From contig OZ257128.1 in assembly GCA_965278945.1 (NCBI GenBank), positions 186,001-250,000 on the forward strand: a stretch of 64,000 bases of DNA. The letters run 5' to 3'. The stretch comes from UBA10649 sp965278945. GTDB lineage: Bacteria > Actinomycetota > Actinomycetes > S36-B12. The position numbers and the translations under genes were made by a program. Positions 26,781-35,930 of this stretch are shown here, in pieces; the stretch's first letter is position 1, and each line of letters starts with the position of its first letter. Under the pieces are notes generated by a model that had not been told where the DNA came from, ran no database searches, and worked only from the letters and a program-made list of their open reading frames with translations.

Positions 26781-28014
26781 CCGTCTCGCGCCAGTCCTCC
26801 GGCAACATGTGGTCGATCACGTCATCGATCGTCACGGCGCCGAGAAGGTGGTTGTTCTCGTCGACCACCGGAAGGGCGACAAGGTTGTAGGCAGCAAAGT
26901 TTCGCGTCACCTCGGCCAGCGGGGCCTGAGGTCCGACGGGTTGGAGGTTCTTGTCGATGAGCGCGGAGACCAGCGTTGCTGGAGGTTCGCGAAGCAGCTG
27001 CTGGAAGTGGCAGACGCCGAGGTACCGCCCGGTTGGTGTCTCGGTGGGTGCGCGCGTGACATAGACCTGCGATGCCAGGGCGGGCGACAACTCGGGGTTG
27101 CGAATCTGTGCGAGAGCGTCGGCGACGGTTGCGTCGGGAGACAGCACGATCGGCTCCGTCGTCATCATGCCGCCGGCAGAGAACTCGTCGTAGGACAGCA
27201 GTCGCCGAATGTCCTCGGCGTCGTCGGGCTCCATGCGCTCAAGCAGGTCGGCGGCCTGGTCGGGCGGCAACTCCGAGAGCAGGTCGGCGGCGTCGTCGGG
27301 GTCCATCTCCTCCAGTACGTCGGCGGCACGCTCGGCCTCGAGCATCGTGACGATCTCGATCCGGTCGTCCTCCGGAAGCTCCTCGAGGATGTCGGCGAGG
27401 CGCTCGTCGTCCAGCCCGCGGGCGACCTCCATTCGTCGCTTGGGAGGCAGTTCCTGCATGACGTTGGCGATGTCAGCAGCGCGCATGGTGTCCAGTCGGG
27501 CGAGGAGCTGCTCTGCGGGCTGGTCTTCGACGGGCAGCGACAGACCGCGGATGTCGTCCCAGTCGACGATCAGCGTCTCGCCCCTGCGTCGCAGGCCGCC
27601 ACCGGCCTTGCGCACGAACAACTGGGTTACGTACCAGTCGCGGCTGCGCGCCTGCTCGACGGCCACGTCGAGGATCGAGACGGTCTGACCTGACTCGATG
27701 AGGTCGACCCCACGATCGAGGAGTTCAGCGGTCACGAGAGTCTCGTTGCTGCGCTGCTCGAAACGGCGAAGGTTGACGGTGCCAGTGACGATGACCTGAC
27801 CGGAATCGATGGCCGTGACCTTGGTCATCGGCACGAAGATGCGCCGCCGCGAGCCAACCTCGACGACGAGGCCGGTGAGACGGGGCGGGTTGCCTCCGAT
27901 CCGCAGCACCACGATGCCATCGCGTACCTTGCCCACCTGGTCGCCATTGGGGTCGAAGACCCCGATACCGGCCAGGCGAGCGAGGAATACTCGAGTCGCT
28001 GCACCGGTCGTCAC
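26746..28014 (-). CDS. PRC-barrel / MgtE N-terminal / CBS domain protein without channel domain
   Basis: The 422-residue soluble protein has an N-terminal PRC-barrel-like region (about 1-170), an MgtE N domain of helical repeats (about 175-285, 'RLDTMRAADIANVMQELPPK' and repeated 'ADxLEEMDPDDAADLLSELP' units) and a CBS pair (about 290-410). No membrane helices follow, so it is not a Mg2+ channel by itself. It may sense Mg2+ or nucleotides and act on a partner such as the adjacent DUF1003 membrane protein. Homologous to Rv1232c. Confidence 0.9.
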   Translation of the reverse strand: MTTGAATRVFLARLAGIGVFDPNGDQVGKVRDGIVVLRIGGNPPRLTGLVVEVGSRRRIFVPMTKVTAIDSGQVIVTGTVNLRRFEQRSNETLVTAELLDRGVDLIESGQTVSILDVAVEQARSRDWYVTQLFVRKAGGGLRRRGETLIVDWDDIRGLSLPVEDQPAEQLLARLDTMRAADIANVMQELPPKRRMEVARGLDDERLADILEELPEDDRIEIVTMLEAERAADVLEEMDPDDAADLLSELPPDQAADLLERMEPDDAEDIRRLLSYDEFSAGGMMTTEPIVLSPDATVADALAQIRNPELSPALASQVYVTRAPTETPTGRYLGVCHFQQLLREPPATLVSALIDKNLQPVGPQAPLAEVTRNFAAYNLVALPVVDENNHLLGAVTIDDVIDHMLPEDWRETDDESGGHGRGD

Positions 28015-28046
28015 GCCCGAAGGTTACCCCGAGAAAGCAGGAGGCC

Positions 28047-28982
28047 ATGGCATCCCCGATGGAGCCTGCTGCGGGTCGCGACGCCTTTGCGAGGCCGCCA
28101 GCGGCCGACCTCGTGTGGCTCGGCATAGCCGTCCTGTTCATTTCCTCCTCAGGCCCGCTGATCGCGGCCATGGCCGCGCCAGCATTGGCGATCGCCTTCT
28201 GGCGCTGTTTCCTCGGCTCGGCGGCCACGGCGCCGTGGGTGCTCGTCAAGAGACGGGCCGAGATGCGCGCGCTGACGCGACACCAGTGGTGGCTGCTCGT
28301 CTCGGCGGGATTGCTCCTCGGGGCTCACTTCGCCACGTGGATTCCCTCGCTGCGGTTCACGACGGTTGCGTCGTCGACCGCCCTGGTCGCGACCCAACCG
28401 GTGTGGGCCGCACTCATAGCTCGCCAGCGGGGCGTTCACATTCCGCGATCTGCGTGGATCGGGATCGGGATCGCGTTGCTCGGGGTCATCATCCTGACCG
28501 GCATCGATGTCAGCGTCGATCCCCGTCACCTCATCGGTGACGCGCTCGCGCTGGCCGGCGGCATCCTTGCCGCCGCATATGTGACCGTGGGGGAGAGCGC
28601 GCGACGCACGGTGTCGACGTCGACGATGACGATGACCGCGTATGCCTCGTCCGCCGTGATGCTGCTCGCGCTCTGCCTCATCGGTCGCCAGGCGCTCGTC
28701 GGGTTCTCGGCGCGCGATTGGGTGTTCATCGTCCTGCTGACCCTCGGAGCGCAGTTGCTCGGCCACTCGTTGATCAACAAGGTGCTGGCCACGACGTCGG
28801 CGACCGTCGTGTCCCTTGCCATCCTGCTCGAGATGCCGGGTGCGACGGTGATCGCGGCTGTCACGCTCGGCCAGATGCCCTCGTGGGGGACGCTGCCTGC
28901 GGTCGCGTTGATGTTCGTGGGCATCATCCTCGTCATCCGCTCTGGCACCAAGGACGTGCCGACGGAGACCTCGCCGGTCTAG
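28047..28982 (+). CDS. EamA/DMT superfamily transporter
   Basis: The 311-residue protein has about ten membrane helices in two EamA repeats, e.g. 'DLVWLGIAVLFISSSGPLIA' at about 20 and 'SWGTLPAVALMFVGIILVIR' near the end. The start has AGCAGGAGG upstream. It is divergent from the MgtE-like gene (32 bases) and only 10 bases ahead of the kinase gene, so it may head the 12-gene operon to 39549. The family exports or exchanges metabolites; the substrate is unknown. Confidence 0.87.
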   Translation: MASPMEPAAGRDAFARPPAADLVWLGIAVLFISSSGPLIAAMAAPALAIAFWRCFLGSAATAPWVLVKRRAEMRALTRHQWWLLVSAGLLLGAHFATWIPSLRFTTVASSTALVATQPVWAALIARQRGVHIPRSAWIGIGIALLGVIILTGIDVSVDPRHLIGDALALAGGILAAAYVTVGESARRTVSTSTMTMTAYASSAVMLLALCLIGRQALVGFSARDWVFIVLLTLGAQLLGHSLINKVLATTSATVVSLAILLEMPGATVIAAVTLGQMPSWGTLPAVALMFVGIILVIRSGTKDVPTETSPV

Positions 28983-28992
28983 ATTCAACCGC

Positions 28993-30411
28993 GTGACCGT
29001 CCTCGCGATCGATCAGGGCACCTCGGGGACGAAAGCGATCGTCGTCGACGAGAGCGGATCGATTCTCGGCTCGGCCGAGCGGCAGGTGCGCCCGGACTAT
29101 CGCGGCGGCGGCGCTGTCGAGCAGGATCCAGCTGAGCTTCTCCAGTCGGTCCTCGATTCCGGTCTAGCCGCGATTGCCGCTGCCGGTGTACGCGTCAGCG
29201 CAGTCGCGATCGCGAATCAAGGGGAGACCGTCCTGGCATGGGATCCAGCGACCGGCAAGCCGCTCAGCCAGGCGATCGTGTGGCAGGACCGTCGCGCCGA
29301 AACGGTCTGCAGGCGGCTCGGCGGGCGCAGCGACGAGATCGCGCAGCTCACCGGCCTAGTCCTCTCCCCGTACTTCTCGGCTCCGAAGATGGCTTGGCTG
29401 CGAGAGCACGTCACGCGCAAGGGCGTGGTCACCACGAGTGACTCGTGGTTGGTGCGGCAGCTCACCGGCGAGTTCGTCACCGATGTGACTACGGCCAGCC
29501 GCTCGCTGGTCCTCAGCCTGGACTCCGTCGACTGGGATCCGACCCTCCTCGACATTTTCGGACTGTCCGATGAGCGGCTGCCTGAACTGGTCGACTGCGA
29601 TGTGGTGGTGGGCACGACCTCGTCCTTCGGCGAGGACATTCCGGTCGCTGGACTCATGGTCGATCAGCAGGCCGCATTGCTGGCCGAGGGCTGCATCGAG
29701 CTCGGGAGCAGCAAATGCACGTATGGCACCGGCGCATTCATCCTCGCCAATACGGGTGCGACACCGACCCGATCGGGAGGCGGGCTGACTACCTCGGTCG
29801 CCTCCCGCACTCGCGGCGGACTGCAGTACTGCCTCGACGGCCAGGTGTACACGGCCGCATCCGCGGTGCGGTGGATTCAGGACCTTGGCCTCATCTCCGC
29901 GTCGGGCGACCTCGACTCCGCGGCCGCTGCCAGCAGTGATGGCGTGCTGTTCGTTCCTGCGCTGGCCGGACTCGCGGCTCCGTACTGGCGTGACGACGCG
30001 CTGGCCAGTTTCTCCGGCCTGAGCCTGTCGGCCGGCCGCGGACACCTCGTGCGCGCAGTGCTCGAGGGCATTGCCGCGCAGGTCGCCGTGCTCGCCGGAG
30101 TGTTCGAGGACGACCTTGGCACCAGGATCGCAGCACTGAGGGTCGACGGCGGCCTGACGAACTCGCGAGTGCTGATGCAAGCGCAGGCTGACCTGCTCCA
30201 GGCACCCGTCGAGGTGTACGCCTCCGCCGACGCCACGGCGTTGGGTGCCGCGTCGCTGGCATACCTCGCGCTGACGCCGACGCTTCGTCTGGCCGACGCG
30301 GTCTGGCCCTGGACCCCGGCGGCGGTCTACGAGCCGATGTGGTCTGCCGATCGCGCAGCCGAGTTCCTTGGCCGTTGGACGTCGGCGGTCGCCGCCGATC
30401 TCGGGGTGTGA
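28993..30411 (+). CDS. FGGY-family carbohydrate kinase (glycerol-kinase-like)
   Basis: The 472-residue protein has the N-terminal phosphate loop 'AIDQGTSGTKAIVVDESG', 'IANQGETVLAWD', 'IVWQDRRAE', the catalytic-region 'VAGLMVDQQAALLAEGCIEL' and a C-terminal nucleotide site 'LRVDGGLTNSRVLMQAQADL'. These are glycerol-kinase-type FGGY motifs, but the sequence is shorter and more divergent than GlpK, so the substrate may be another polyol. The next genes encode GlpA/GlpB-like oxidoreductases, suggesting phosphorylation followed by oxidation of a polyol phosphate. Confidence 0.85.
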   Translation: MTVLAIDQGTSGTKAIVVDESGSILGSAERQVRPDYRGGGAVEQDPAELLQSVLDSGLAAIAAAGVRVSAVAIANQGETVLAWDPATGKPLSQAIVWQDRRAETVCRRLGGRSDEIAQLTGLVLSPYFSAPKMAWLREHVTRKGVVTTSDSWLVRQLTGEFVTDVTTASRSLVLSLDSVDWDPTLLDIFGLSDERLPELVDCDVVVGTTSSFGEDIPVAGLMVDQQAALLAEGCIELGSSKCTYGTGAFILANTGATPTRSGGGLTTSVASRTRGGLQYCLDGQVYTAASAVRWIQDLGLISASGDLDSAAAASSDGVLFVPALAGLAAPYWRDDALASFSGLSLSAGRGHLVRAVLEGIAAQVAVLAGVFEDDLGTRIAALRVDGGLTNSRVLMQAQADLLQAPVEVYASADATALGAASLAYLALTPTLRLADAVWPWTPAAVYEPMWSADRAAEFLGRWTSAVAADLGV

Positions 30412-30412
30412 G

Positions 30413-31792
30413 ATGAACGCGCCAATCGAGGTGGATGTCGCCGTGATCGGTGCGGGGGTCGTGGGCTGTGCCGTCGCTCGTGAGTTGGCGGGCCGCGAAG
30501 TCTCGGTCGCCCTCATCGATGCTCGCGACGACGTGGGAGACGTGACGAGCAAGGCGAACACCGCGATCCTCCACACCGGCTTCGACGCGACACCGGGCAC
30601 CTTGGAGTCCGCCCTGGTCGCGCGGGGCTACGCATTACTCTCTGCCTACGCTCAGATCGTCGGCATTCCGATCGAGCGAACGGGTGCGCTGCTCGTCGCG
30701 TGGCAGCCCGATGAGTTCGACGCGCTGCCCGGGCTGCTGGAGAAGGCGCGCCTGAATGGCTACGGCGGATGCGCAATCGTCGATGCATCCGCTGTGTACG
30801 ACCTGGTTCCTGCCCTGGCCGCCGGGGCGCTCGGAGGCCTCGTCGTTCCCGATGAGTCGATCATCTGCCCGTGGACAACGACGCTCGCGTACGCGACGGA
30901 GGCACTCGCGCGCGGCGTGCGCCTGCTCCTGGGATACGAGGTGACGAGCATCGTCGTCGGGGACATGTCCACGTCGATCATGACGACGCAGGGTGAGATC
31001 CGCGCGCGATGGACTGTCAACGCCGCAGGACTCGGCAGCGACGTCATCGATCGCATGCTCGGTCACGACCGCTTCACCGTCGTTCCACGAAGAGGCGAGC
31101 TCATCGTGTTCGACAAGCTCGCGCGAGGTCTGGTTGATCGAATCGTGCTGCCAGTGCCGACCGCAAAGGGCAAGGGTGTTCTCGTCAGCCCCACCATCTT
31201 CGGGAATGTCATGCTCGGGCCGACATCCGAGAACCTCGATGATCGCGCCGATACCTCGACCACGGAGCAAGGATTCGAGTTCTTGTTGTCGAAGGCCGCC
31301 GCCATCGTGCCCAGGCTGCTCGAGGAGGAGGTGACCGCGAGCTATGCGGGCCTGCGTGCGTCGTCCGAGCATTCCGACTACGTGGTCGACATCGATGCCG
31401 ATCGCAGATACCTCGTGCTAGGTGGGATCAGATCGACGGGGCTGACCGCGTCGATGGCACTCGCAGAACGTGCCTGCGACCTCCTCGAACGTGCGGGTCT
31501 GTCCCTCCCGCTGCGAGCGGCAGTTCCGGACCCGCCGCGGATGCCCAATCTGGGCGAGGCGTTTGCCAGGCCGTACCAGCGCGTGGACCTCATCGAGCAC
31601 GATCCTGAATACGGCACCATCGTCTGCTTCTGCGAGCGCGTGACACGAGGTGAGATTCGCGACGCTGTCACGTCGCCAGTTCCGCCCGCCGATCTCGACG
31701 GACTGCGCCGCCGCACTCGTGCGGTCATGGGCCGCTGTCAGGGCTTCTACTGCGGGGCAGAAGTCGAGCGACTCCTCGGGGAGGCGAGATGA
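30413..31792 (+). CDS. GlpA-like FAD-dependent dehydrogenase with C-terminal [2Fe-2S] (BFD) domain
   Basis: The 459-residue protein begins 'MNAPIEVDVAVIGAGVVGCA' (FAD dinucleotide fold), with a DAO-type middle region ('TSKANTAILHTGFDATPGT') like glycerol-3-phosphate dehydrogenase. The C-terminus is a bacterioferritin-associated-ferredoxin-like domain with Cys405, Cys407, Cys442 and Cys447 (C-x-C-x34-C-x4-C). This resembles the membrane-independent GlpA/hydroxyproline- or HcnC-type flavoproteins. It overlaps the next flavoprotein gene by 4 bases; together they probably form one complex. Confidence 0.85.
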   Translation: MNAPIEVDVAVIGAGVVGCAVARELAGREVSVALIDARDDVGDVTSKANTAILHTGFDATPGTLESALVARGYALLSAYAQIVGIPIERTGALLVAWQPDEFDALPGLLEKARLNGYGGCAIVDASAVYDLVPALAAGALGGLVVPDESIICPWTTTLAYATEALARGVRLLLGYEVTSIVVGDMSTSIMTTQGEIRARWTVNAAGLGSDVIDRMLGHDRFTVVPRRGELIVFDKLARGLVDRIVLPVPTAKGKGVLVSPTIFGNVMLGPTSENLDDRADTSTTEQGFEFLLSKAAAIVPRLLEEEVTASYAGLRASSEHSDYVVDIDADRRYLVLGGIRSTGLTASMALAERACDLLERAGLSLPLRAAVPDPPRMPNLGEAFARPYQRVDLIEHDPEYGTIVCFCERVTRGEIRDAVTSPVPPADLDGLRRRTRAVMGRCQGFYCGAEVERLLGEAR

Positions 31793-33054
31793 CGCCGCAG
31801 CGCGCCACGCTCGCGCCGACTGTCGCCGTAGTCGGCGCAGGCCCGGCCGGGCTCAGTGCCGCGATCGAACTGCGGAAGCTCGGAGTCGAGGGCGTCCTAC
31901 TCATCGAGCGGGAGTCAGTCGCGGGCGGAATCCCGCGCGTCAGCGACCACACCGGATACGGGATCCGCGACCTTCGCAAGGTGATGTCAGGACCTGCATA
32001 CGCGAAGCGTCTGGTGTCCGAAGCGCGCGACTGGCGAGTCGATATCCGCACAGCAACCATGGTCACCGAATGGGTCGGTGACCGCTCCGTGCTGGTCACC
32101 GGCCCCGAGGGACGATTGCGAGTCGATGCTCGTGCGGTCGTGCTCGCCACCGGCGCTCGCGAGCGCCCGCGAGCCGCGCGGATGATCCCGGGGGACCGAC
32201 CGGCAGGAGTTCTGACCACCGGCCAGTTGCAGAACCTCGTGCATGGCGTCGCGAACGGTGCGAGCCAGTCCGTCGGAATGCGCGCGGTGGTCGTAGGTGC
32301 CGAGCTCGTGAGCTGGTCGGCCGTCCTGACTCTTCGCGAGGCGGGCTGCGCCACCGTCATGATGACAACAGAGCACGACCGCGTGGAGTCGTACGCCGCG
32401 TTCTCCGTTCCGGGTCGGGCCCTCCTTCGAGTGCCCGTGTCGCGGCGCACCCGTGTCACCAGGATCATCGGCCGCCAGCGAGTCGAGGCTGTCGAAGTCA
32501 CGCACATCGACACCGGCAGGCGTCGGCTCGTCGCGTGCGACACCGTCGTGCTGACCGGTGACTGGATCCCGGACAACGAGCTCGCCCGGCTGCGTGGGCT
32601 CGACATCGACAGTGGCAGCAAGTCCCCTCTTGTCGACGCGGGCTTGCGGACATCGGCGGACGGCATCTTCGCTGCTGGCAATCTGCTGCATCCCGTCGAT
32701 ACTGCTGACGTGGCTGCGCTCGATGGGCGGCACGTGGCCATGAGCGTGCACGACTACCTCGCCGGCGCGCGGGTCGATTCGCACGCCGTCCGGCTGGTCG
32801 CCGGTCCCGGCCTTGCGTGGATCGCGCCCGGCCTAGCGCGCGTGGGGGGCCAACGTCCGCCGCGGGGCAGGGTGCTGATGTGGCCGACCGAGCATCGGCG
32901 TCTTGCGCGAGTTGTGGTCAGCCAGGGCGACCGCACGGTCGCGAAACGAACTCTGCCGTGGCCCGCATCCCCGGGCCGCGTGCTTCGGGTGCCGTGGTCA
33001 GTCTTCGGCGGCCTGGATCCCGATGGCGGGGACGCCACGGTCTCTCTGCCCTGA
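31789..33054 (+). CDS. NAD(P)/FAD-dependent oxidoreductase (GlpB/HcnB-like partner)
   Basis: The 421-residue two-dinucleotide-fold flavoprotein has GAGPAG (16-21), 'VVLATGARERPRAARMIPGD', a second Rossmann segment 'AVVVGAELVSWSAVLTLREA' and 'GIFAAGNLLHPVDTAD'. It matches the small pyridine-nucleotide-disulfide-type subunit that accompanies GlpA-like enzymes with BFD domains. It could pass electrons from the partner flavin to NAD or a quinone. Substrate is inferred from the kinase neighbour only. Confidence 0.83.
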   Translation: MTPQRATLAPTVAVVGAGPAGLSAAIELRKLGVEGVLLIERESVAGGIPRVSDHTGYGIRDLRKVMSGPAYAKRLVSEARDWRVDIRTATMVTEWVGDRSVLVTGPEGRLRVDARAVVLATGARERPRAARMIPGDRPAGVLTTGQLQNLVHGVANGASQSVGMRAVVVGAELVSWSAVLTLREAGCATVMMTTEHDRVESYAAFSVPGRALLRVPVSRRTRVTRIIGRQRVEAVEVTHIDTGRRRLVACDTVVLTGDWIPDNELARLRGLDIDSGSKSPLVDAGLRTSADGIFAAGNLLHPVDTADVAALDGRHVAMSVHDYLAGARVDSHAVRLVAGPGLAWIAPGLARVGGQRPPRGRVLMWPTEHRRLARVVVSQGDRTVAKRTLPWPASPGRVLRVPWSVFGGLDPDGGDATVSLP

Positions 33055-33088
33055 AGTCACGCGCACGCCCTATGGAAGGGTGGAGCGC

Positions 33089-33694
33089 GTGACAACCATG
33101 CAAGCAGCCGATCCGATGAATCTCCCGGCGGGAACGGCCGCGGTGCTCTTCGACTGCGATGGCACTCTCGTGGACACGCTGGAGCTGTACCGGATCTGCT
33201 GGCGGCAGGTGTTCGGACGACATGGGTTCGAGATGACCGACGCCTGGTACGACACGTGGTCGGGCCACAGCATGGAGCCATTTCTTCGTGCCGGCCTGCC
33301 CGATATCGATGACCGAATGCGCGAGCGGGTGGCAAGCGAGGGCATCGCACTCTTCCTGGAGTCGACGCACCTTCTGCAGCCACTCGAGCATGTCGTGGCG
33401 ATCGCGCGCCACTATCACGGGCGCCTGCCTATTGCTGTCGTGTCGGGCGGACCGCGAGCATCGGTGCTCGGTTCGCTCGGCGCCGTCGGCGTGACGGACC
33501 TGTTCGACCTGGTGGTGACAGCCGATGATGTTCCGCACGGGAAGCCCGCTCCCGACGGTTACCTGCTCGCGATGCAGTTGCTCGAGGTCACGCCCGAGCA
33601 GTGCGTCGCCTTCGAGGATTCGTCCAGCGGCATCACCGCGGCGAAATTAGCAGGAATTCCTAGCATCTTCGATGTGAGGCTCCTCGCACATTGA
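33089..33694 (+). CDS. HAD family phosphatase (beta-phosphoglucomutase-like)
   Basis: About 201 residues with HAD motif I DCDGTLVD, motif II 'VVSGG', Lys in 'HGKPAPDGYLLAM' and motif IV 'AFEDSSSGITAAKLAG'. The cap is the helical subclass I type. The GTG at 33089 follows GGAAGGG; the ATG at 33098 is an alternative. In this operon it may remove phosphate from the kinase/dehydrogenase product or proofread it; this is inference. Confidence 0.87.
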   Translation: MTTMQAADPMNLPAGTAAVLFDCDGTLVDTLELYRICWRQVFGRHGFEMTDAWYDTWSGHSMEPFLRAGLPDIDDRMRERVASEGIALFLESTHLLQPLEHVVAIARHYHGRLPIAVVSGGPRASVLGSLGAVGVTDLFDLVVTADDVPHGKPAPDGYLLAMQLLEVTPEQCVAFEDSSSGITAAKLAGIPSIFDVRLLAH

Positions 33695-33717
33695 TACCGT
33701 CACGGCGGGAGGTCGAA

Positions 33718-34188
33718 ATGTTCGACTACACGTCGCGAATTTTCCACGTCGGTCATCTGGTCCACGACATCGATGCGTCCATGGCTGAGCTCGGCTCCGG
33801 CCTCGGACTGGCATGGACCGAAGTCGTCACCCGGGAGGACCAGCGGGTGTGGACCCCCGACGAGGGTCAGCGATACGTACCGCTGAAGTTTGTCTACTCG
33901 ACCGAGGGTCCACAGCACCTCGAGTTGATCCAAGGGGTGCCGGGAACGCCGTGGTTCGCGGGTGACCTGGAGAACCTCCACCACGCGGGAGTGTGGGCCA
34001 ACGTTCCCGCTCTCACCGAGTCGCTGCTTGCCGAGGGCTGGACCCTCGTGTGCAGCCAGGTCTCTCCTGAGGAGGGCTACGGCTCGTTCACCTACGTGCG
34101 GTCCCCGTCGGGCTTCCTCCTGGAGCCGGTAGCCGAGGCCAATGAGGAGCGCATGAGCCGGTGGTTCGCCGGTGGAAGCCTGTCCTAG
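33718..34188 (+). CDS. VOC family (glyoxalase-fold) protein
   Basis: The 156-residue protein has two glyoxalase-type beta-alpha-beta-beta-beta modules: it starts 'MFDYTSRIFHVGHLVHDIDA', with 'GPQHLELIQGVPGTPWFAGD', 'ENLHHAGVWAN' and 'SGFLLEPVAE' giving the usual His/Glu metal-binding pattern. ATG at 33718 has GGGAGG upstream. Related domains occur in methylmalonyl-CoA epimerases, ring-cleavage dioxygenases and glyoxalases. The PEP-domain gene begins directly at its stop. Confidence 0.82.
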   Translation: MFDYTSRIFHVGHLVHDIDASMAELGSGLGLAWTEVVTREDQRVWTPDEGQRYVPLKFVYSTEGPQHLELIQGVPGTPWFAGDLENLHHAGVWANVPALTESLLAEGWTLVCSQVSPEEGYGSFTYVRSPSGFLLEPVAEANEERMSRWFAGGSLS

Positions 34189-35922
34189 ATGCTGAGCGAC
34201 GACTGGTGCATTGACACTTCGCTGAACACGAGGTTCCCCGTATACACGCGCTTCAACGCGAACGACGTCCTCCCTGACCCGATCACGCCGCTCGGCGCGA
34301 GCATGGCCTGGCTTCCGCACATCCTTCCCGGGTTCTCCTTCGCGTATGCCGAACTCGGCGCGATCAGCGTGGCCGAGGCCGCGGCCGATCCGAACGCGTG
34401 GCCTGCCGCCGCATTCAGGTACGGGCACCTCTACGTGAACGTCACGGTCGCTCGGCTGGTCGGAATTCGCAGCGGGCTGGGCTGGCGCGCCGTCGATTCC
34501 TCGTTCTTCGGAAACCATCCCGACGCTCCGGCACACGAGGAGTCGCCCAGCGACTTCGATGAGGCGGTCAGCGCGAAGATTGCCGCACGAACCGCGTGGA
34601 CGCTGTCGACCTCGACATATCCCGATCTCGATGAGGAGACGCGGATCGCAGACGGTCTGCGTGCCGCGCGACCGGACTTCGATCTCATGACGAACGGCGC
34701 GCTCCTGGCCTACGCGCGCAGCCTCATCCCGTACGAGCGCCTCACCTGGCGGGGCGAGCTCATCGCCGGAACACAAGCGGCCGTAGGCCCAGCGGTGATC
34801 GGCTCACTCATGCCCGAGGACAGCGGGATGACCCCGTACGACCTCGTCGGCCCCGCGGGCGATGTCATCTCCGCGGCTCCTCCGTATGCGTTGTGGGACC
34901 TGTCTCGGGAGGTTCGCGCAGACGGTGCCCTCGGTGAGCTCTTCGATGCTGGTGTCGAGGGAATGATGCCGTGGCTGCATGACCACTTCCCGACGTTCTA
35001 CCAGCGCTTCTTGGCCTTCCTACGCGACTTCGGATACCGAGGACCCTCGGAGTGGGACCTGGGCGCGGACTCATGGGAGACCAGGCCGGCACTTCCCCTC
35101 GCCCTCATCGACCGCATGCGTCACCTCGACGATTCGCACTCGCCCGCCCTGAGGCGCACGAAGGCGACCGAGGCTGCCGAGCGAGCGTTCGCGTCAGTGA
35201 TGAACCACCTCGCCGATAACGAGGAGGCGCAGGTCACGCTGCGAGTTGCTACGGACTCGGCCCGGAGGTTCGCCGCTTGGCGTGAGCTCGGCAAGGCGAA
35301 CTGCATCAAGGTGCTCAACGAGGCGCGGGTGGCACTGCGTGAACTCGGCCGGCGGATGGTCACCGAGGGTCAGCTCGACCACGAGGGCCAGGTGTTCATG
35401 GCGCTCGACGAGGAGCTCGACCTGCTCGTCCTCGACCCGCAGCTGGTCACTGAGGTCATTCGGCAGCGCGAACGGGACTGGAAGGAGTACACGACAGTGG
35501 AACTGCCACTGTTCCTCGACGCCCGCGTGCCCCGCATCCCGGTCAACGATCTACCGCGCCTGCAGGAGGAGAACTTCGTCGCGGCTGTCGCGGGCGACGT
35601 TCTCTCAGGAGTGCCCGCCGCCGCGGGTCGCGCGACCGGGCGGGCCCGCGTCATCGTCGATCCGGCCCAGATTGCAGCGTTCGAGCCGGGCGACGTTCTC
35701 ATCGCGCCGCAGACCGATCCGTCCTGGACTCCGCTCTTCGTGGTGGCGAGCGCGGTCGTCGTCGGCGTCGGTGCGCAGAACAGCCACGCGATGATCGTCA
35801 GTCGTGAGCTCGGCATTCCCTGTGTCGCAGGTGTCAGCGGGGCCGTGAATCGCATCCCTGACGGAGCAACCGTCACCGTCGACGGTTCGACCGGCACGGT
35901 CACGATCGACGAGATCGCGTAG
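34189..35922 (+). CDS. PEP-utilising-enzyme mobile-domain protein (phosphotransferase half without ATP-grasp)
   Basis: The 577-residue protein has no ATP-grasp domain. The last about 90 residues form the PEP synthase/PPDK swivelling domain: 'GDVLIAPQTDPSWTPLFVVA', then 'GAQNSHAMIVSRELGIPCVA' with the phosphorylatable His533. The first about 450 residues are mostly helical and resemble the substrate-binding part of rifampin-phosphotransferase-like enzymes. Phenylphosphate synthase is known to split its ATP-binding and His-domain parts onto separate chains. The ATP-binding partner is not in this window. Its neighbours are VOC genes, so it may phosphorylate a small-molecule alcohol or phenol. 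The activity is inference. Confidence 0.82.
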   Translation: MLSDDWCIDTSLNTRFPVYTRFNANDVLPDPITPLGASMAWLPHILPGFSFAYAELGAISVAEAAADPNAWPAAAFRYGHLYVNVTVARLVGIRSGLGWRAVDSSFFGNHPDAPAHEESPSDFDEAVSAKIAARTAWTLSTSTYPDLDEETRIADGLRAARPDFDLMTNGALLAYARSLIPYERLTWRGELIAGTQAAVGPAVIGSLMPEDSGMTPYDLVGPAGDVISAAPPYALWDLSREVRADGALGELFDAGVEGMMPWLHDHFPTFYQRFLAFLRDFGYRGPSEWDLGADSWETRPALPLALIDRMRHLDDSHSPALRRTKATEAAERAFASVMNHLADNEEAQVTLRVATDSARRFAAWRELGKANCIKVLNEARVALRELGRRMVTEGQLDHEGQVFMALDEELDLLVLDPQLVTEVIRQRERDWKEYTTVELPLFLDARVPRIPVNDLPRLQEENFVAAVAGDVLSGVPAAAGRATGRARVIVDPAQIAAFEPGDVLIAPQTDPSWTPLFVVASAVVVGVGAQNSHAMIVSRELGIPCVAGVSGAVNRIPDGATVTVDGSTGTVTIDEIA

Positions 35923-35930
35923 AACGGACC

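Noticed and set aside
28993..30411. Naming the FGGY kinase glpK
   Set aside because: The sequence is shorter and more divergent than GlpK and the substrate cannot be read from the motifs.
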